Positions 11,747 through 24,660 are shown, counted from the first letter of the stretch. The stretch: DNA of 64,000 nt from Leucocoprinus leucothites (GCA_013368445.1 JAACJO010000004.1:2108001-2172000); one strand, 5' to 3'. Made by a program: numbers and translations. Notes: generated by a model not told the origin, from the sequence alone.

Positions 11747-13063
11747 CTATTCCATTTCGACATCGCCATCTTCGTCCTCACTGACGTCCTCCCAATCTCT
11801 TTCGCCATCGTCCCCCTGGTCGTCATCGTCAATAGGAGAGGGTTTGATACCAAGTGCCTCGAGTTTCCCTATTAGTTCTTGGGCATGTTCAAGGATTGGT
11901 TTATCTGGATGGTCTTGATTGACATGCAGCTGGATCGTATGATTAGTTTTGTGGCTGTAACCTAGAGGAAATGGATTCACCACTTGACAAGTCTCCAGGC
12001 AATCTCTTGAATCTTTCGCTAGTTCTTCCCAGCTCATATCATCCAGCTTACCACCTGATTCCTTCGCAGCCTCGGACATCAAGAAGAAACACCAGCCTTC
12101 AAGGTACCAAGCCTCTACTTCCTGGTCATCCGTAGCCATGATCCCCTGCAAGGCCAATAGCGCGGGGGTGTAGATCTCCAATTCCAAAAACAATTTAACG
12201 AGAGATAACCGGGTAGGTATAGGCGGTAGAGCTGGATCGTCGAGCTCTAGGTCTTTCCATTTCGCCCAGACTTGTTCAAGCATCTGCTTGGCCTCATCTG
12301 GACGTTGTTGGGACATACGAACAGAGGCAAGACTCTGAAGAGCCTCAGAGTTGTTAGGGTCGGTTCGTAGAGCCAGATCGAGGAGCTCCTCGCATGTTTT
12401 TTCCGCTTCCGGTTCAAAGCTGAATTTTGACCCAACTAAACAAACTTCGGTGCTGGGATGACAGGACTTGCTTACCATAAGTCATAGGATGGGTCCATCC
12501 AAATCTCTACTTGCCCAACGAGTGCCCGAACAATGTTGCTTTTGATTTCTTCCTCGCCTGAAATATTGCTGGATAAAACACTTTGTGCAGACTGTTTGCC
12601 TTTTAGTTGGTTGAGGAGGATTTCAACTGCGGCCTGATAATGTCGTAGTGCGAGCCGTGGATCATCGTCAGACAGCTGGGCAAGATACAGATATGCCGAT
12701 GACGGTGGTGGTTGCGGTGAAGGGGGCTGAGTCAAAGCTTGAAATGCCTGAGTATGCGTCAGGGCTCAGTCATTGATAGAGCGGCGAATGCCAGCCCACC
12801 TTTTTTGCTGCATCGATCTCTCCTGTTTCGAGAAGGGACACACCGAGCATTTCTCTAGCCTCGACATTATCCGGCTGTTGTTCAAGTATCCGTCCAATGA
12901 AACGTAGGGCAAGCTCGTAGTCACATTGTACGATGAGTTCCTGGGCCTTTGCTAGGAGTGAAGATATTGATGGCTTTTTGGCAGGCGTTGCTGATGAAGC
13001 GTGTTGTGTAGGAGGGTTTGTGGCCTTTGTATGGACCTTTGCTTTGGTTCTTGTACGACCCAT
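11747..13063 (-). CDS. ACL4: TPR protein, probable ACL4-type chaperone of ribosomal protein uL4
   Basis: Exons 13063-12800, 12747-12476, 12419-11981 and 11929-11747 give 385 residues. A basic Lys/Thr-rich N-terminus (about 40 residues) precedes helical TPR-like repeats: ELALRFIGRILEQQPDN, EAREMLGVSLLETGEID, SAYLYLAQ, then NNSEALQSLASVRM and PALLALQGIM with EAWYLEGWCFF. The C-terminus is strongly acidic (DWEDVSEDEDGDVEME). In yeast Acl4 a TPR solenoid captures nascent uL4 and escorts it to the pre-ribosome; the repeat order, the DEAKQMLEQ region and the acidic tail fit that family, but I call it from overall pattern rather than a diagnostic motif. The third intron (11980-11930) is 51 bases with no stop and an ACTAATC branch site. 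The alternative is a generic TPR protein. Confidence 0.78.
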
Positions 13064-14083
13064 CGAAAGCAATTTGACTTGAGATCTTCAAGCTAGGCTA
13101 AGGGGAAAATCTAATTCGTATTTTTTGATCACGATCAACCCATGTATTGAAATATTTGTTCAGTGATTTATTCCAGGCTGATGTCACAACTCTTTCGGAT
13201 CCCATTCACAAGTTTCGTACATGAGTCTGCCTTCGTCCTGTTGGATCTCGAATTCCAGTCTTTTTGGCCCCTTCGCTTAATGGAGGTGTTACTGGTCATA
13301 GCTTGGGCACCATCATTCACCACAGTTTCGTCGTTCGCTTGGTGGTTTCCGAGAAGAACCAAAGGATGGATCGGTCGACAATCCGAATCAAATACACTGG
13401 AATCCTGACACGAGCTCGCCCATCCACCTCCACCATGGTTTGAGATAGACCTGCGAATACGTGTCAGGTGGCTTACTGGAGTCCTGCCGACAACATGAAA
13501 GGATGCCTTTGCTTTGTGCAATGCGTTCACTACTGCTTAGATACCCTACCCGGGACCGGCGCACGAGAGCTCCAAGTTCCTTCTACGTCGATCAATGAAG
13601 GTAGCTTTGTCATAAACGCTATCATTGCAGACTTTTTCGCTCGTCAGTGTTGAAGAGGTGCACAGGTACTTTGATGGGGATGTAGCCGCCACCGTCTTCT
13701 ACATAGGGTAGCTACAGATGTCACGACCATTTACCTTGAATTTTTTCTACTTTATAGAAGAAAACCTTGGGGATGTCCGTCGTTGATTCGCCCTTAGGAA
13801 ATTTTTGGGTTTCATCTGATAAATGAGGGATTTTGAATTGTCGACGACCAAACCAAGATGACCAAGATGATAGGCAGAGTTTCGGGATGGTAGACTCTGG
13901 GACTGCTCGGTAAACCTCACTGAGTATAATTTGTTCCATAGTTTCGCATAGTAAACCATCACAGATACTAGTATAATTGTTCCATAAAACCACGTGTTCG
14001 ACAAGCTCATATATATTTTTAGCAGATCAGATGCGACCAGATTCGACAGGCACCCCCTTTCCCTTGCTTTCCTTTTAACCACA
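13064..14083. other. Divergent intergenic region with unresolved open frames
   Basis: This is 1 kb between two divergent starts. Protein-like open stretches are present on both strands, such as minus 13720-13560 (VEDGGGYIP, VPVHLFNTDE) and plus 13248-13437 (SLNGGVTGHSLGT). I could not join them into a consistent spliced gene on either strand. It may hold a small intron-rich gene, a decayed gene, or only promoters. A C-rich tract (13-base pyrimidine runs) precedes the ATG at 14084. Confidence 0.35.
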
Positions 14084-15548
14084 ATGTCACATACAACACC
14101 AGAGCTTTCTGAATACACCTCCCATCCTCCAGAAACAATTGATGCACAGGAAGATGCATTGTTTCTCGAACGCCTAGACACGTTTATGCAGAAATCGTTA
14201 GCCGAAATTCAAGCATTTGCGGAAAGAGAATCGAGGTCTTATGACGAGGTGGAATGAATCATGCTGATCGTGATACAGACTTACCTTTGATAAGGGCCGC
14301 TCCCTGCTACCTTCATTGAATATTTTTCTCGTTTACAATCATATTATATCTTCGACCATTTGACCAGACGAAAAGAAGTATCGCGGAATGGCACGCGAAG
14401 ACGTTATTCAGTGTAGCAGGGAATAACGCCGGTGATTCTTTGGGTGCGACAACACCAGAAGAAAGGCCTGCCCAGGGTTGGCTTCATATCCCTTCATCGA
14501 TGCCCACTCCTTGACGGCTTCAGTTCACAGTCCGCAATGTCCTCATTGAGACTTCAAAGGTGCTCGAGTCGTTGTCCGAAGTCCTGGGTGTCCAGTCTTT
14601 CATACTTGCCGTGGATCCACAAAATCCTCACGATGGGGGTTTCCTTGGTGGTTCGCTGGTTGGACGTGAGTTTTACCGCGGTTTACGAGGAGGGGGGACA
14701 GCGGGCGCGAGTTCTTTCAAGATATATGCGCAGAAACGAGTTCCCTCGACACAGGAGGAAGTCGTCATGCAGGATTCGTCCACTCATTCCAGTCCAGCTC
14801 CTCCGACTGTGCGTCCCTCGCGACAAGTCAAAGTCGACTTGTATGAGACTATTCGGTCCCAGCTGAGGTAGGTTGCGGTTTTATATTGCGCAATCTTGAG
14901 TTGACGGTCTCAAACAGGAACGTGAGCGGTATCAGAAAGGCGGAGATGAAATGGACCAATCCTGAGCGACTGAGCTTATATGGTGTTCGTTTAGTTGGCT
15001 GGCCTTCTGATATTCCCGCAGCGAACCCTTCGAGTTTGAAGGCAAATCAAAACCAGAGGTTGTTGGAATTGGTAGAACACGGGGAACTTAAATTTGAAAA
15101 GACGATGATTACAGGGCTGGAAGCACCACAGCCAACTGATACGCAGCGAAATACACCAGAGACAACTGCGGAGGATTTTTCTTGGGCGTACGATGCTGAA
15201 GGGGGTGGCGATGCGTCTGTTGGCTGTTCAATTGGATCAGCAACCGCAGTAGAGTCATTACCGACATCTTCGTCATCCCTTCTCTTGGAAACTGCGGGAC
15301 ATCCCATGCTGTCTAGTTCTTCAGGACATTTACCCAATGAAGGCATTGACAGCCTAGGGAATGAATTGACTTGGACGGAGGAAGTGGGTGATGATCTTTT
15401 GGAAGCGCAGCATAATGGAGTGCCTGGGTTTGATGAATATGGATTTCACATCGAGCCATGGAATGAGACGATGAAGTTTGAAGATGTAGAAGAAGATAAT
15501 CCTATTGAGCAGAGAGCGCGGAAGCGTGCCCGGAGCTCGGAGTCGTGA
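14084..15548 (+). CDS. Unrecognised protein, 413 residues
   Basis: Exons 14084-14248, 14368-14476, 14531-14867 and 14918-15548 join to 414 codons including the stop. The first intron donor (GAG then GTGGAA) is weak, so the join between exon 1 and exon 2 is the least certain. The N-terminal 55 residues are acidic and helical (ERLDTFMQKSLAEIQAFAER). The middle (NVLIETSKVLESLSEVLG, FILAVDPQNP) is ordinary globular sequence, and a block around 205-260 (KWTNPERLSLYGVRLVGWP, SLKANQNQRLLELVEHGELKFE) looks well folded. The C-terminal third is Ser/Asp/Glu-rich and ends in a basic ARKRAR cluster that could be a nuclear signal. I do not recognise the family. A nuclear role is inference only. Confidence 0.68.
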
Positions 15549-15701
15549 GGGTAGATAGCCGCTATAATAGGAGTGATCGCATGTTTAGGTTCCGCCGTGT
15601 GCCGGGACTGAAATAAGAATGATACTTATACATGCTGATGGCATAACGCACCTTGGGCCAGACCTCTTCATCTCCTTTCCTTACAATCGTCCTTGGTCAT
15701 A

Positions 15702-17174
15702 ATGTTCTCGAGTTTCTTTTCGTCAGTTGTTCATGTTTTGGACGTTTTCGGTGCCGCTAATACCCTGATTATACGCTTTCTCCCGGGTGGTGCCACTCAG
15801 GACGTCGGCGCCTACAGATCCACAGGCACAGAACTTCTTTGCCGTTGCGGACGGGGTTCCAGCTAATGAACTCTATGGGGAGCTCGAGCAAGCCGATACA
15901 GAGTGGCTGTGCGCTGGAGGGTTTGTTACAGAGACGCAGGTGTTCTATCTCATCACGGAGGATGGAAAGTCGATTATGTGCCAAGTGATTCATTCTTCTG
16001 TGGGGTACGTGCATTTTTCGAGGTTTCAGAACGGCATTAATGTGTGATTTTGTCAGGCTATGGTATCCGCAGATCCAGTTTACATGCAAAGTCTACGATT
16101 CCAAGACGGGAGAGCAGGTCTGGAAATCTGTCAACGTCAACAATTTTGTCACTCCTCCTCCTGGTCTGGACAAGCGGTCAAGCAAGGCAGACGAGTATTC
16201 TATCACATACAAGACACATCCTGACAAACCAGATTTCCCGGAATCGTACTCGATCGTCGCCAATCTCGGCCCTGACGCGCAGATCTTTTTGGACCTCAAG
16301 CGCTACGGCGCCGCGCGTGGTTTCAAGGTTGGGAAAGGTCCCAAGGGTGGTCATTCGTACTTTGGTACCGACCCAGAGAAGGCCGATGGTTATGTCGTTC
16401 ACCGTTTCTGGCCTCGCCTGTTTGGTGAAGGACATTTCGTCCACAATGGAAAGGCGCAGGCGATTTCAGGATCTGGTATGTTCGTGCATGCGATTCAAGG
16501 CATGCGCCCCAACCTCGTCGCGGCTTCGTGGAATTTTGGACATTTCCAAAGCTCAGGAGATGGTGGTGTCTCCGCTATCCAGATGGAGTTTTCGACGATC
16601 AATCAGTACGGGAAGCGCGGAGCAGGGTCGGGCGGCGTTGTAGTCAACGTTGGCTCGCTGGTTGTTGGTAACAAACTCGTTGCTGTTACAGCAGAGACCA
16701 AGTGGCCCGGAGAGGACCCAGCTCCTGGAGAAGCTGTTGTCCAGTCTAAGGTGACGCACCTCCAGCCGGAGCATGACCCGGACACGGGATACAACAAGCC
16801 CAACGAGATTCTGTTCGAATGGAAGGGCAAGTCGTTGATCCCCGATGCGTCGGGAGATATCAGTGCCAGCGCCCTTGTAAATCTGGGAACTGTGGCAAAA
16901 CCGCAGGGATTGATGGAGAAGGTGGATGTCCTCGCAGAAATTCCGTATGTGGTGAAGATGGCAGTCAATTACGTTGCTGGGACGAAACCGTACATCTACC
17001 AGGTACGTTCTTTTTTCAATTCAGATCTCACGAGGACTGACAATTGCGGTTCCGCAGTGGTATAACCCAGCGGTACTCAAAATCACTGGATCAGAAGGTA
17101 TTCAGGCCGGACTTTCGCAGGGAGTCGAAGTGAAGGGCATATTATACAACGAGGCTACATTCATTTCTGTATAG
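15702..17174 (+). CDS. SVF1: SVF1 survival factor (lipocalin-like, ceramide transport)
   Basis: Exons 15702-15721, 15801-16004, 16057-17002 and 17058-17174 give 428 residues. The tiny first exon encodes MFSSFF plus part of a Ser codon, followed by the typical ELYGELEQADTEWLCAGGF, FYLITEDGKSIMCQVIHSS and LWYPQIQFT. Later blocks YSIVANLGPDAQIFLDLKR, GTDPEKADGYVVHRFWPR, ISGSGMFVHAIQGM and AASWNFGHFQS match the family. Known: yeast Svf1 protects against oxidative and cold stress and carries ceramides from ER to Golgi, anchored through an N-terminal amphipathic segment; here MFSSFFS at the very start could serve that role. Length is near the usual 380-480. All phases match and the gene looks intact. 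Confidence 0.92.
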
Positions 17175-17366
17175 ATACTAGTAGTATGCTGTGGTGTGGG
17201 AGTGGATCTATGTATGAATAGCTGAGCGAGTCATGTTAATCTTCGAAATCGGTTACGCAAGCTGCGGTCTTGATTTCTGACAGATTCCCACGTGCTCGCT
17301 AACTTATCTTGGGTGCCAATATTTCGGATTCTCAAAATCCCTGACCCTCTCTTTCAATCATGAACC

Positions 17367-19288
17367 ATGTCGCGCGCACTCTTCAGTGCTGTGCTCCCCA
17401 GTCTCCGCTCTCCTCAACGTGTCCCTCGTCTTGTCCTTCTGCCCCCTCGTCATAATTTCTCAACTTTCACAACACCCAGACCACGGCCAAGACTACAACT
17501 ACCACCACCAACGTACCACGGACTCGCACGCCATCAGCTTCCTGTAACTTATGCATTTTTTCACTCGACACGCCGAAATGAAGGAGCGCCATTGATAGGC
17601 CTGTTTGCTTCTGTTCTCAAGGTGAGCTCCTGCATTATCCCCTCAACCATGCGGGGCGGATTGTACTGAATGCGTTGTTTTCGCTGTGCTAGGCCTCAAC
17701 TTCTATAGAGGTCGCTCGGACCGCCGCCCGCATTGTGCTCACACTCGTCCCTATCATCTTATGGAAGAACCGTGGTGCCCGGATATGCGTTCTTCGTGGA
17801 AAGACTCGACACGGGCAAACTATCACACCCGAGAAGAGGGAGGCTGTTCTAAAAAAGATCAATCAGAGGACTCGTTTCCTCAAGATTATCCTCCTTGTTC
17901 CGTTCGTTTTGTTTTGGGGAACCATTATCGCTAGCCTGGAGCGAACGCCCTTGACTGGCAGGTCAGTTCATTTCAACTCAGCTGACTCATTCTCATGACG
18001 AACGGCTGATAACAATCGTCTTGTCCTTCCGCCCTCAACCGTAGATGGCGAATGATTATCCTCTCGCCAGAAGAGGAAAGCGAAGTGGCCGCTCAGCTCG
18101 CTGGTCCAGGATGGTATAATGCTGTGGGAATGATACTGGCGGAGGAGGGTGTGACCTCGTATGTTCCACCTTCAGATTGGAGGTATAAGTGGGTGAGCGA
18201 GACCCTGCGCACTCTTGAGGGCACCATTCCTATCCTTGCATCAGAGCCCGAGCATTATCCAGATTGGTTCGCGGACGATGCGGGTAGGAATGGACAGCCA
18301 ATGCCACCACCAGCAGAGTTCCCTCTGCTCCCAAGATCACGCGTATCCGAATATCTTAAATCCTTCTGTCAGAAATTGACGGAACAGAAATCGGAGGAAC
18401 CGGGGTCACATGCAATTCCAGGAGCTCCCTACTCGCTCCTTGTGGTAGATAGGCCAGAGGTGAAGAATGCCTTTTCTTATGGATTCGGACCCGACGGTGG
18501 GGGCGGAATCGTCGTATATTCCGGCTTCTTGGAGGATATATTCAAGAAGCTACCAGCTGTTTACTCAACATCCCAACCACCGCAGTCGAGTTCCTGGTGG
18601 TCACGATTATTGGGAGGACTATTCTCACCAACACCACCCCATCCCCCTCATCCGTCTCCCACCACCGAACAAACGGCAGAGCTTGCTGTATTGCTTGCTC
18701 ACGAGCTATCACACCTCATCTTGGCTCACCACCTTGAGACATATTCCTCAGGGACCGTTATAGTGCCAGGAATAATGTCAATACTCTCCGACATTGTTCG
18801 CGTGGCTGTGTTCCCCATCACAATGGTGTTCGGGCCATTTGTGAATGATGCTGTTGCACAGCTGGGGAAAGTGGGGTCTGGGGAGCTGAGTAAGCTAGGG
18901 CAGTACTGTATGAGCATGAAACAAGAAATCGAGGCTGACGTGGTCTCCGCTCGGTATGTCAACCCTGGATGATTTCCCTTATTTCGAAGCTGATATCGAC
19001 GAACACAGACTTCTCGCTTACGCAGGCTTTGATGCCAGAGACGCTGTCAAGTTCTGGGAAAATCGCGATCAAGAAGCTGATTGTTCGAGTTCGCGGAGCG
19101 TGAAGGATGGTCAAATTGAAGGGATTGCCAACCTTGCTCGCGGGATCACGGGTTCCACGCATCCTGTTAACGAGGTTAGGATAGAGAAGCTGAAACAGGA
19201 ATTGGAACGGTGGCAAGAAGCTAAACTTGCAGCATTAGCTACCGTGAAGGAGGAGGAACCTCAGTCGCCGGCGATAGAGTCTCATTAA
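17367..19288 (+). CDS. OMA1: OMA1 mitochondrial inner-membrane metalloprotease (family M48)
   Basis: Exons 17367-17621, 17693-17961, 18045-18953 and 19009-19288 give 570 residues. The first 80 residues are rich in Arg, Ser and Pro with few acids, as in a mitochondrial presequence. A hydrophobic segment follows (FLKIILLVPFVLFWGTIIA, about 150-168). The zinc site is HELSH at 394-398 with the third ligand Glu471 in QEIEADVVS; GPDGGGGIVVYSGFL and LAYAGFDARDAVKFWE are family blocks. OMA1 cleaves inner-membrane proteins under stress and takes part in membrane quality control. A Pro/Ser/Trp-rich loop (about 355-380) sits just before the zinc motif. A weakly hydrophobic stretch follows it (MSILSDIVRVAVFPITMVFG). 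The gene looks intact. Confidence 0.93.
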
Positions 19289-19953
19289 GGTAACTTTGAT
19301 TTATTTTTTTCTCCTTCTAACGCTGTTTGTTCCTTGCTCATCGGAAGTCGGTTCACCTCGCGGACTCAATATCTTATAGTCGCTCGTTCTCTCTTACACT
19401 AATGTGCATTTTTGTATTATATGTCACTAGTACCCTGCTGTGCTTTCTAGCTCTCTGGCCTCACAATCACATTCCCCCCCTCAAACCTGTTTTTGGAATG
19501 CTTAAGCGCAATCAGTCTATTTATATCCACTACTTGTCCGAGTGGAACCGATATTGCTGGTACTGTAGGCTGATTGTCAAAATACTGAACGCTCGACGTG
19601 CGCTGTGGGACGATAATCTGTTTTGACCATCAAAGCTGAGCTAAGTTGAGAGCAGAAGTTCTTGAACTTTGTGATTTACCTGTCTCCAGGTCCCGAAGTA
19701 TACGGGCGGTCCGCTTGTCTGGATAGATTTAACACATGATTACTCTGATGTTGCTTCTGCGCTGTTGATGTACTTCGGCATGGATACAGAGGCTAGGGTT
19801 GTTTGCAAAATCAAGGCAGAGGTACTAATGGCGTTGTTTAGTCTTTGCTTTCTCTCCATCACCGCATCGGACTCTTGATTCAAACATTTAATGATGTCAC
19901 TAGCAATACATACAGGCCAGGTTTCTTCGGCTTTGACAACCTTGTATCTATCA
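19289..19953. other. Convergent 3' region, no gene seen
   Basis: These 665 bases separate the stop codons of OMA1 (+) and the alkaline phosphatase (-). AT-rich patches and pyrimidine tracts are present, suitable for 3' untranslated regions. An open frame at 19327-19626 on the plus strand is Leu/Ser/Tyr-rich without coding character. Confidence 0.55.
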
Positions 19954-22900
19954 TCAGTCCCCCAGACCAAGTGCATCCGCGACCTTGTAGAAAATGTCGA
20001 TGTTATTCTCTGTTCATTGTCGTGAGCTCATTTTCTTTCATTAATAACTGCATATACTTACGAACACCGCGGAACGCCTCTGCTCCAGCTCCATGCGCGA
20101 AAATCGAAACATCTTAACGATCACTCTTTCAGTATTTAAACATACATCGGCTCGGAAAACCATACCTGTCAGCGAGTGTACGCCCTGGGACTCAGTTAAG
20201 GCAAGGGTGCCCTCTGCCGAGAAATTAGTCTCCGAAGAATCGACCACGAGGACTAGGGTACTCACGGACTGTGAATCCATCGGGGTTGTCCTGAGGGTTC
20301 AACGCAACCCCACTGCCACCTGAAATGGCTGGCAAGCGCGGTCCGTTGAGCTCCAGTTTGTAATTCTCTCGGCTTGTATGCGGATCAGCATAGATTCACG
20401 GGACTCAAACATTCATACTCACTGGTCAGGATTTGCACCAAACCCAGCCTATACGCATTGAGGTTAACATATATATACTTTCCCTCACGAATGTTTTACT
20501 CACGGCCAACTTGTATCTAGGTTGCCACTGCACGGGGAAATTAGGCCCTTGAGGCCCGAATACGATCGTATCATTTTGGGGCAAAGAGCCAGGCGCGACC
20601 TGGAACTCGCTCAAGCCAGATGTCTGATATGTGCCAACTGCACGCCAACAAGCTTCAATATATGCACTTCTGAATTCAATCTTGTCACATACCGGCGCGC
20701 CTTTTCGTGTGATCTGTGTTCTGTGCAGACAGATACTTGGTGTCAGCATTACCGAAGACATCCTAGTTAGAAGTAAGTGATTGAATGTTAAGAGCCATTA
20801 GTGTGCACTGACAAATCCATGACCATGATCAGCGGTTACGATGATCAGAGTATCATCCATTTCCCCCATCTTTTCCAAATCTTAGTTTCAACACGTGTAA
20901 GCGTTATTGCTTGAACCAAAGGTCCAAGAGTACTTACGCTGAATAGTGGCTTTCACGGTGTCATCCAGTTCCAATAATTCCCCAAGGGCACGATCGTAAT
21001 CTAGCACATGCATCATCTACGCACCATGATAAGCGACGATAACTCCGTCATATGTTGGTGAGACAATTCACCTTGTCGATGCTAGCGGCCTCGGACATCA
21101 TGAACCAGCCGTTCCCTTTGGATCTCTCATGCAAAATGTCAATCGCCTTCAGCGTCATATCCTTCAATCCAGGCTGATTGACCGCGTCCGTGCCGTCCCC
21201 GTTTGGGCTGGTCTTCTTGCCCTTCAAGTTTTGTGGTAAAACCTAGTTTCCAAATGTCAACTTGTCTGATTTCTCCAACGTAGGTTTGATGTGTTTGCTC
21301 ACATTTCGGTCGACCCATACCGCCATATTTCCGACTACATGTTCCTTGGTTAGCATAATTATTTGATTTGGTGGATTGTAGGCTGACCTGTGAATATTCC
21401 TAGAGTTCGGTCTTTCGTGTTTGCTTTCTCCAATGCATGTGCATCAAACACAACTTGATATCCCTTCTTTTGGAAGGCTTTATACATGTCTTGTCCCTGC
21501 CATGAAGAATGGTTTGGCAAGAACAGTTCAGCGCCTCCTCTACCATTCCAATGATGAATGCCGTCCTTGAACAGAAACGAGAAATTGTGATGTCTTACCC
21601 GAGGATAACATCCGGCTGTTGACAGCCTGTGGGCCAATTAAATGTTGCATTGATTGCTTCGGGGCTATTCAAGTATTCAAAAACGATTGCACCCTCTTCG
21701 TCGCCTGTAAGGTTGAACAGGTGTGAGGCGTCTATATTTGTCCTCATCCAGGTCATCAGGTATACGTACGGTTTCTTGTGTGCCCGCAAATGGCAGCTGA
21801 AATTTCAGTCAGGTTATTTTCAATGTGGTCAAATTCCATCAACTTCGTACCAGGTGTAGCATCACCAATGATGGCAGTTGATACAATACCGAGTGCGCCA
21901 CCCTTTCTCTTTCTTTTGAACAACTCGCCAATGGTTTCCATCTTGGGATCATCAAATGAATTCGCGGACTATGCGAAAGATTGATCAGTCGTTTCCTGGT
22001 GGCTCTTCACCTCTTGCATTGACTCACACTATCGACCCAGACATTTAAAGCCGACACTGTGCTCTTCTTTCCGCTAAATAGAGCCGTGGCAGAGTTGGCT
22101 GAATCAGTAATAAAGGAATCGATGGAGTGCGTCATTTGTCTAGTAGGGTTGATAATGTCAGTCCCGAGATCACCAATTGGAGTCGAGGGAAGGCAAATGT
22201 TTGATACTTACACCCCCATAGCGTCCATCTGATCTAGTTGCATTAGAGTCTGATACCGCCCGTTGATGGATTTATGACCGATAAGGCGTGCAGCCGTGAT
22301 CATAGACTGGGTCATTCCTTGCAACGAATGCCACGACATCAGCCCCCCGAAGCTCTTTTTCGATATAACTGAAAACAAACCCACCGTCACCAATGAAAAA
22401 CAAGACATTTTTTGCCTTGCGTTTGTTCGATGCGGTGCGCACCGTCCACCTTGCAACAGTCTGACTCTTGCCATTGAATGTCAAGACTGCTGAATATGAT
22501 CCGGGCTAATGTGGGATACCAAGCGTAGTCATCAGTGTGCCGCCTCCTGATTTGTTCGTAGCGTTGTCAGAACGTACTTTCGATAATTGGACCTACACAG
22601 CGCGACAGGCGTTCTCAATATATTATCCAGAAATGTACGAAATGATTGCTCACCCCTCGGTAAGCTTTCGATGCGACATTGACAACTGTCGGCTGGTTCG
22701 CGTCTTGAGCAAATAGATCTTCAAAATAACTTTCAACAGCCCAATCAACCTCCGAAAATGCTGTTTTCGTGATTTTAGACGCACGTAAAGCTCCACTTCT
22801 CCAATGCAGGCTCTTTGACGCCAAAGAATCTCGCTGCATCTTCACAGCCATTACCACTACCATTGCCGTGACCGTTGTTACTTCCATGCCCGTCGTCGTT

Positions 22901-23200
22901 CCCATGGCCGCTCTCTGCCCTCTTGTCATGTCCACCTCCAGCACTCCTCTCGATGCAGAACGTAAAACGGTCGTTCACTTTACCATCGTTGAACGCCTCA
23001 CTCCCGTTCACGGGCGCATGTACCTCCAAACGGACGTCAAATAGCTGTCCCGGATAAAAATCCGTCAGGTCAGGAGGAAGGATGCATCCGAGCGTAGGAC
23101 ACGTTCCGAGCCTTTGGAAATGTTGCCCAAGTACAGGCTGGAGGGCGCTCGACAGTAAGACGGCTAAAGTAGCGAGCTTGGCAGCATTGAGTGCGCCCAT
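19954..23200 (-). CDS. Secreted alkaline phosphatase (PhoA-type), 21 exons, apparent 1-base frameshift
   Basis: Residues 1-25 form a signal peptide (MGALNAAKLATLAVLLSSAL then QPVLG). Exons run 23200-22785, 22729-22654, 22592-22578, 22505-22385, 22317-22214, 22139-22028, 21968-21851, 21796-21770, 21704-21599, 21539-21388, 21334-21303, 21242-21072, 21016-20938, 20880-20813, 20762-20693, 20637-20504, 20448-20423, 20372-20266, 20213-20166, 20112-20062 and 20009-19954. Catalytic blocks are all present: FFIGDGMTQ, the nucleophile in ITDSANSATAL, MMSEAASIDK, VTADHGHGF, GPQGPNFPVQW and FAHGAGAEAF. A Gly/His/Asn/Asp-rich insert occupies residues 87-119. Every intron phase fits except after exon 5, where a run of five G (22213-22217) leaves one base too many; four G would restore ...AMG joined to QMTHS. 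The total is 2089 bases against 2088 needed, so this is either a sequencing error or a disabling mutation. Confidence 0.87.
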
Positions 23201-24660
23201 GATGATCTTCTGTTCGACTAGGCCTCCGCTTGGGCGAAATTCTTAGTCAACGAAGTCACAAAGGCGAGGCGAAGTAAAGCTGATGTAGAGCTATTCGGAA
23301 CGGCGTGAGCGCCTCTGCTCACTGGCACAATCGATTTCATCCTCGCGACTCCCAATTTATAGAACCTCCCAATTTGCGCGCTTTAATTTACATTGGTTGA
23401 GAACCAACCTCTGCATCTTGATGCGCGGATGCTAGGAGTCATTCTCTTGGCGTTTTTTGGCATTCTATGGGAGTAAACGTCTAAACTTCAATGACTATTA
23501 TACCCTACCACATGTAGAAACAGCACTTGTGATATGTCAAGGTACCTCACTCCAAGCACGTTTGTGCACTGGGGATTATCACTGGCGGAACCCACTTGGT
23601 CTGGATCAGTTCTCAGGAGTGTCAGTGGTATCGTACATCACCAAATACTAGAGGCTGAGAAAGTGATTGATCCTCAAGTGCTGAACGTGCTGAACGTTTG
23701 CACTTCGAGGTGCTCATTTTCCACCATCATGTTCCTGTCACCGCTTCTGCCGAATGGAGCACATGCAAGGAAAAGAATAGAACCCGTCGTGATGCAGAAT
23801 ATGTAGTTGAGAGTACTTAGTGCCTAGCAGCCTGGGTGGTGGTCGTCATACGTATTTGAAGAAATACTCCGAGTACCTCGCAGAAACCTGCTATGCCCAA
23901 AATTCCCCACGCTCGCTAAGTAAATCGGATACCGAGATTTAACTCCATACATTCGGTGACCCTGAGTCACAAATAGGACCCACCAGATCGAACAGTAATA
24001 GTAATAGTATTCACCCTTCACAGGCTGCGAGCTTGCAGATCAATTAAGCTTCTGGAGACTGCCCTTAAAGGGACAAAATTTACTGTACGAGGCGAAGTAG
24101 TTACGCCAGTCGGATGTACTGTGCGTTAGGTATGAGGAACTATAAACTATAAGAATACAACACTAGAAGAACACACGAGAACCCCTGAGGGAGCCGCTAC
24201 AAAAGTCTACAATTTTTATATTATCTATGATGCGTCTGCGGAACCTGTGTTTCAGGCAAACTACAGGAACAAAGCAAACACCCACCATCGCACCACAATG
24301 CGCCGACAAGTCGATTTATCTTCAGTCATATTGATGGTACATTGATGTCAAAAAGGGAAAGTGTGTCGAGCTGACTCCTTACCCTTTTTGAATTCAGTCT
24401 AGTATCAATTTGACACACGACAAATCATATTGTTGGTCCAGTGACCAATGTCCAGTCAGTCGTGACACAAGCGAGCCACGCACTATGGAATTTACTCGCA
24501 TTTCCCAAAGTATCACTGTAATACTCGATGTAGCCAAGGTCTGGCTCCGACTTGAGCCATATAGGATTGAGGATTGAGCTGAATTATGAACGAACACATT
24601 CTTGCTCTCGAGTATAGATCAGGCTTTAAGCCTTAAACGAAGTGTCCATGCTATGCACAG

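Noticed and set aside
14477..14530. In-frame stop in the 14084-15548 gene
   Set aside because: The TGA lies in a 54-base intron (GTTGGC to TTCACAG) whose removal restores the frame.
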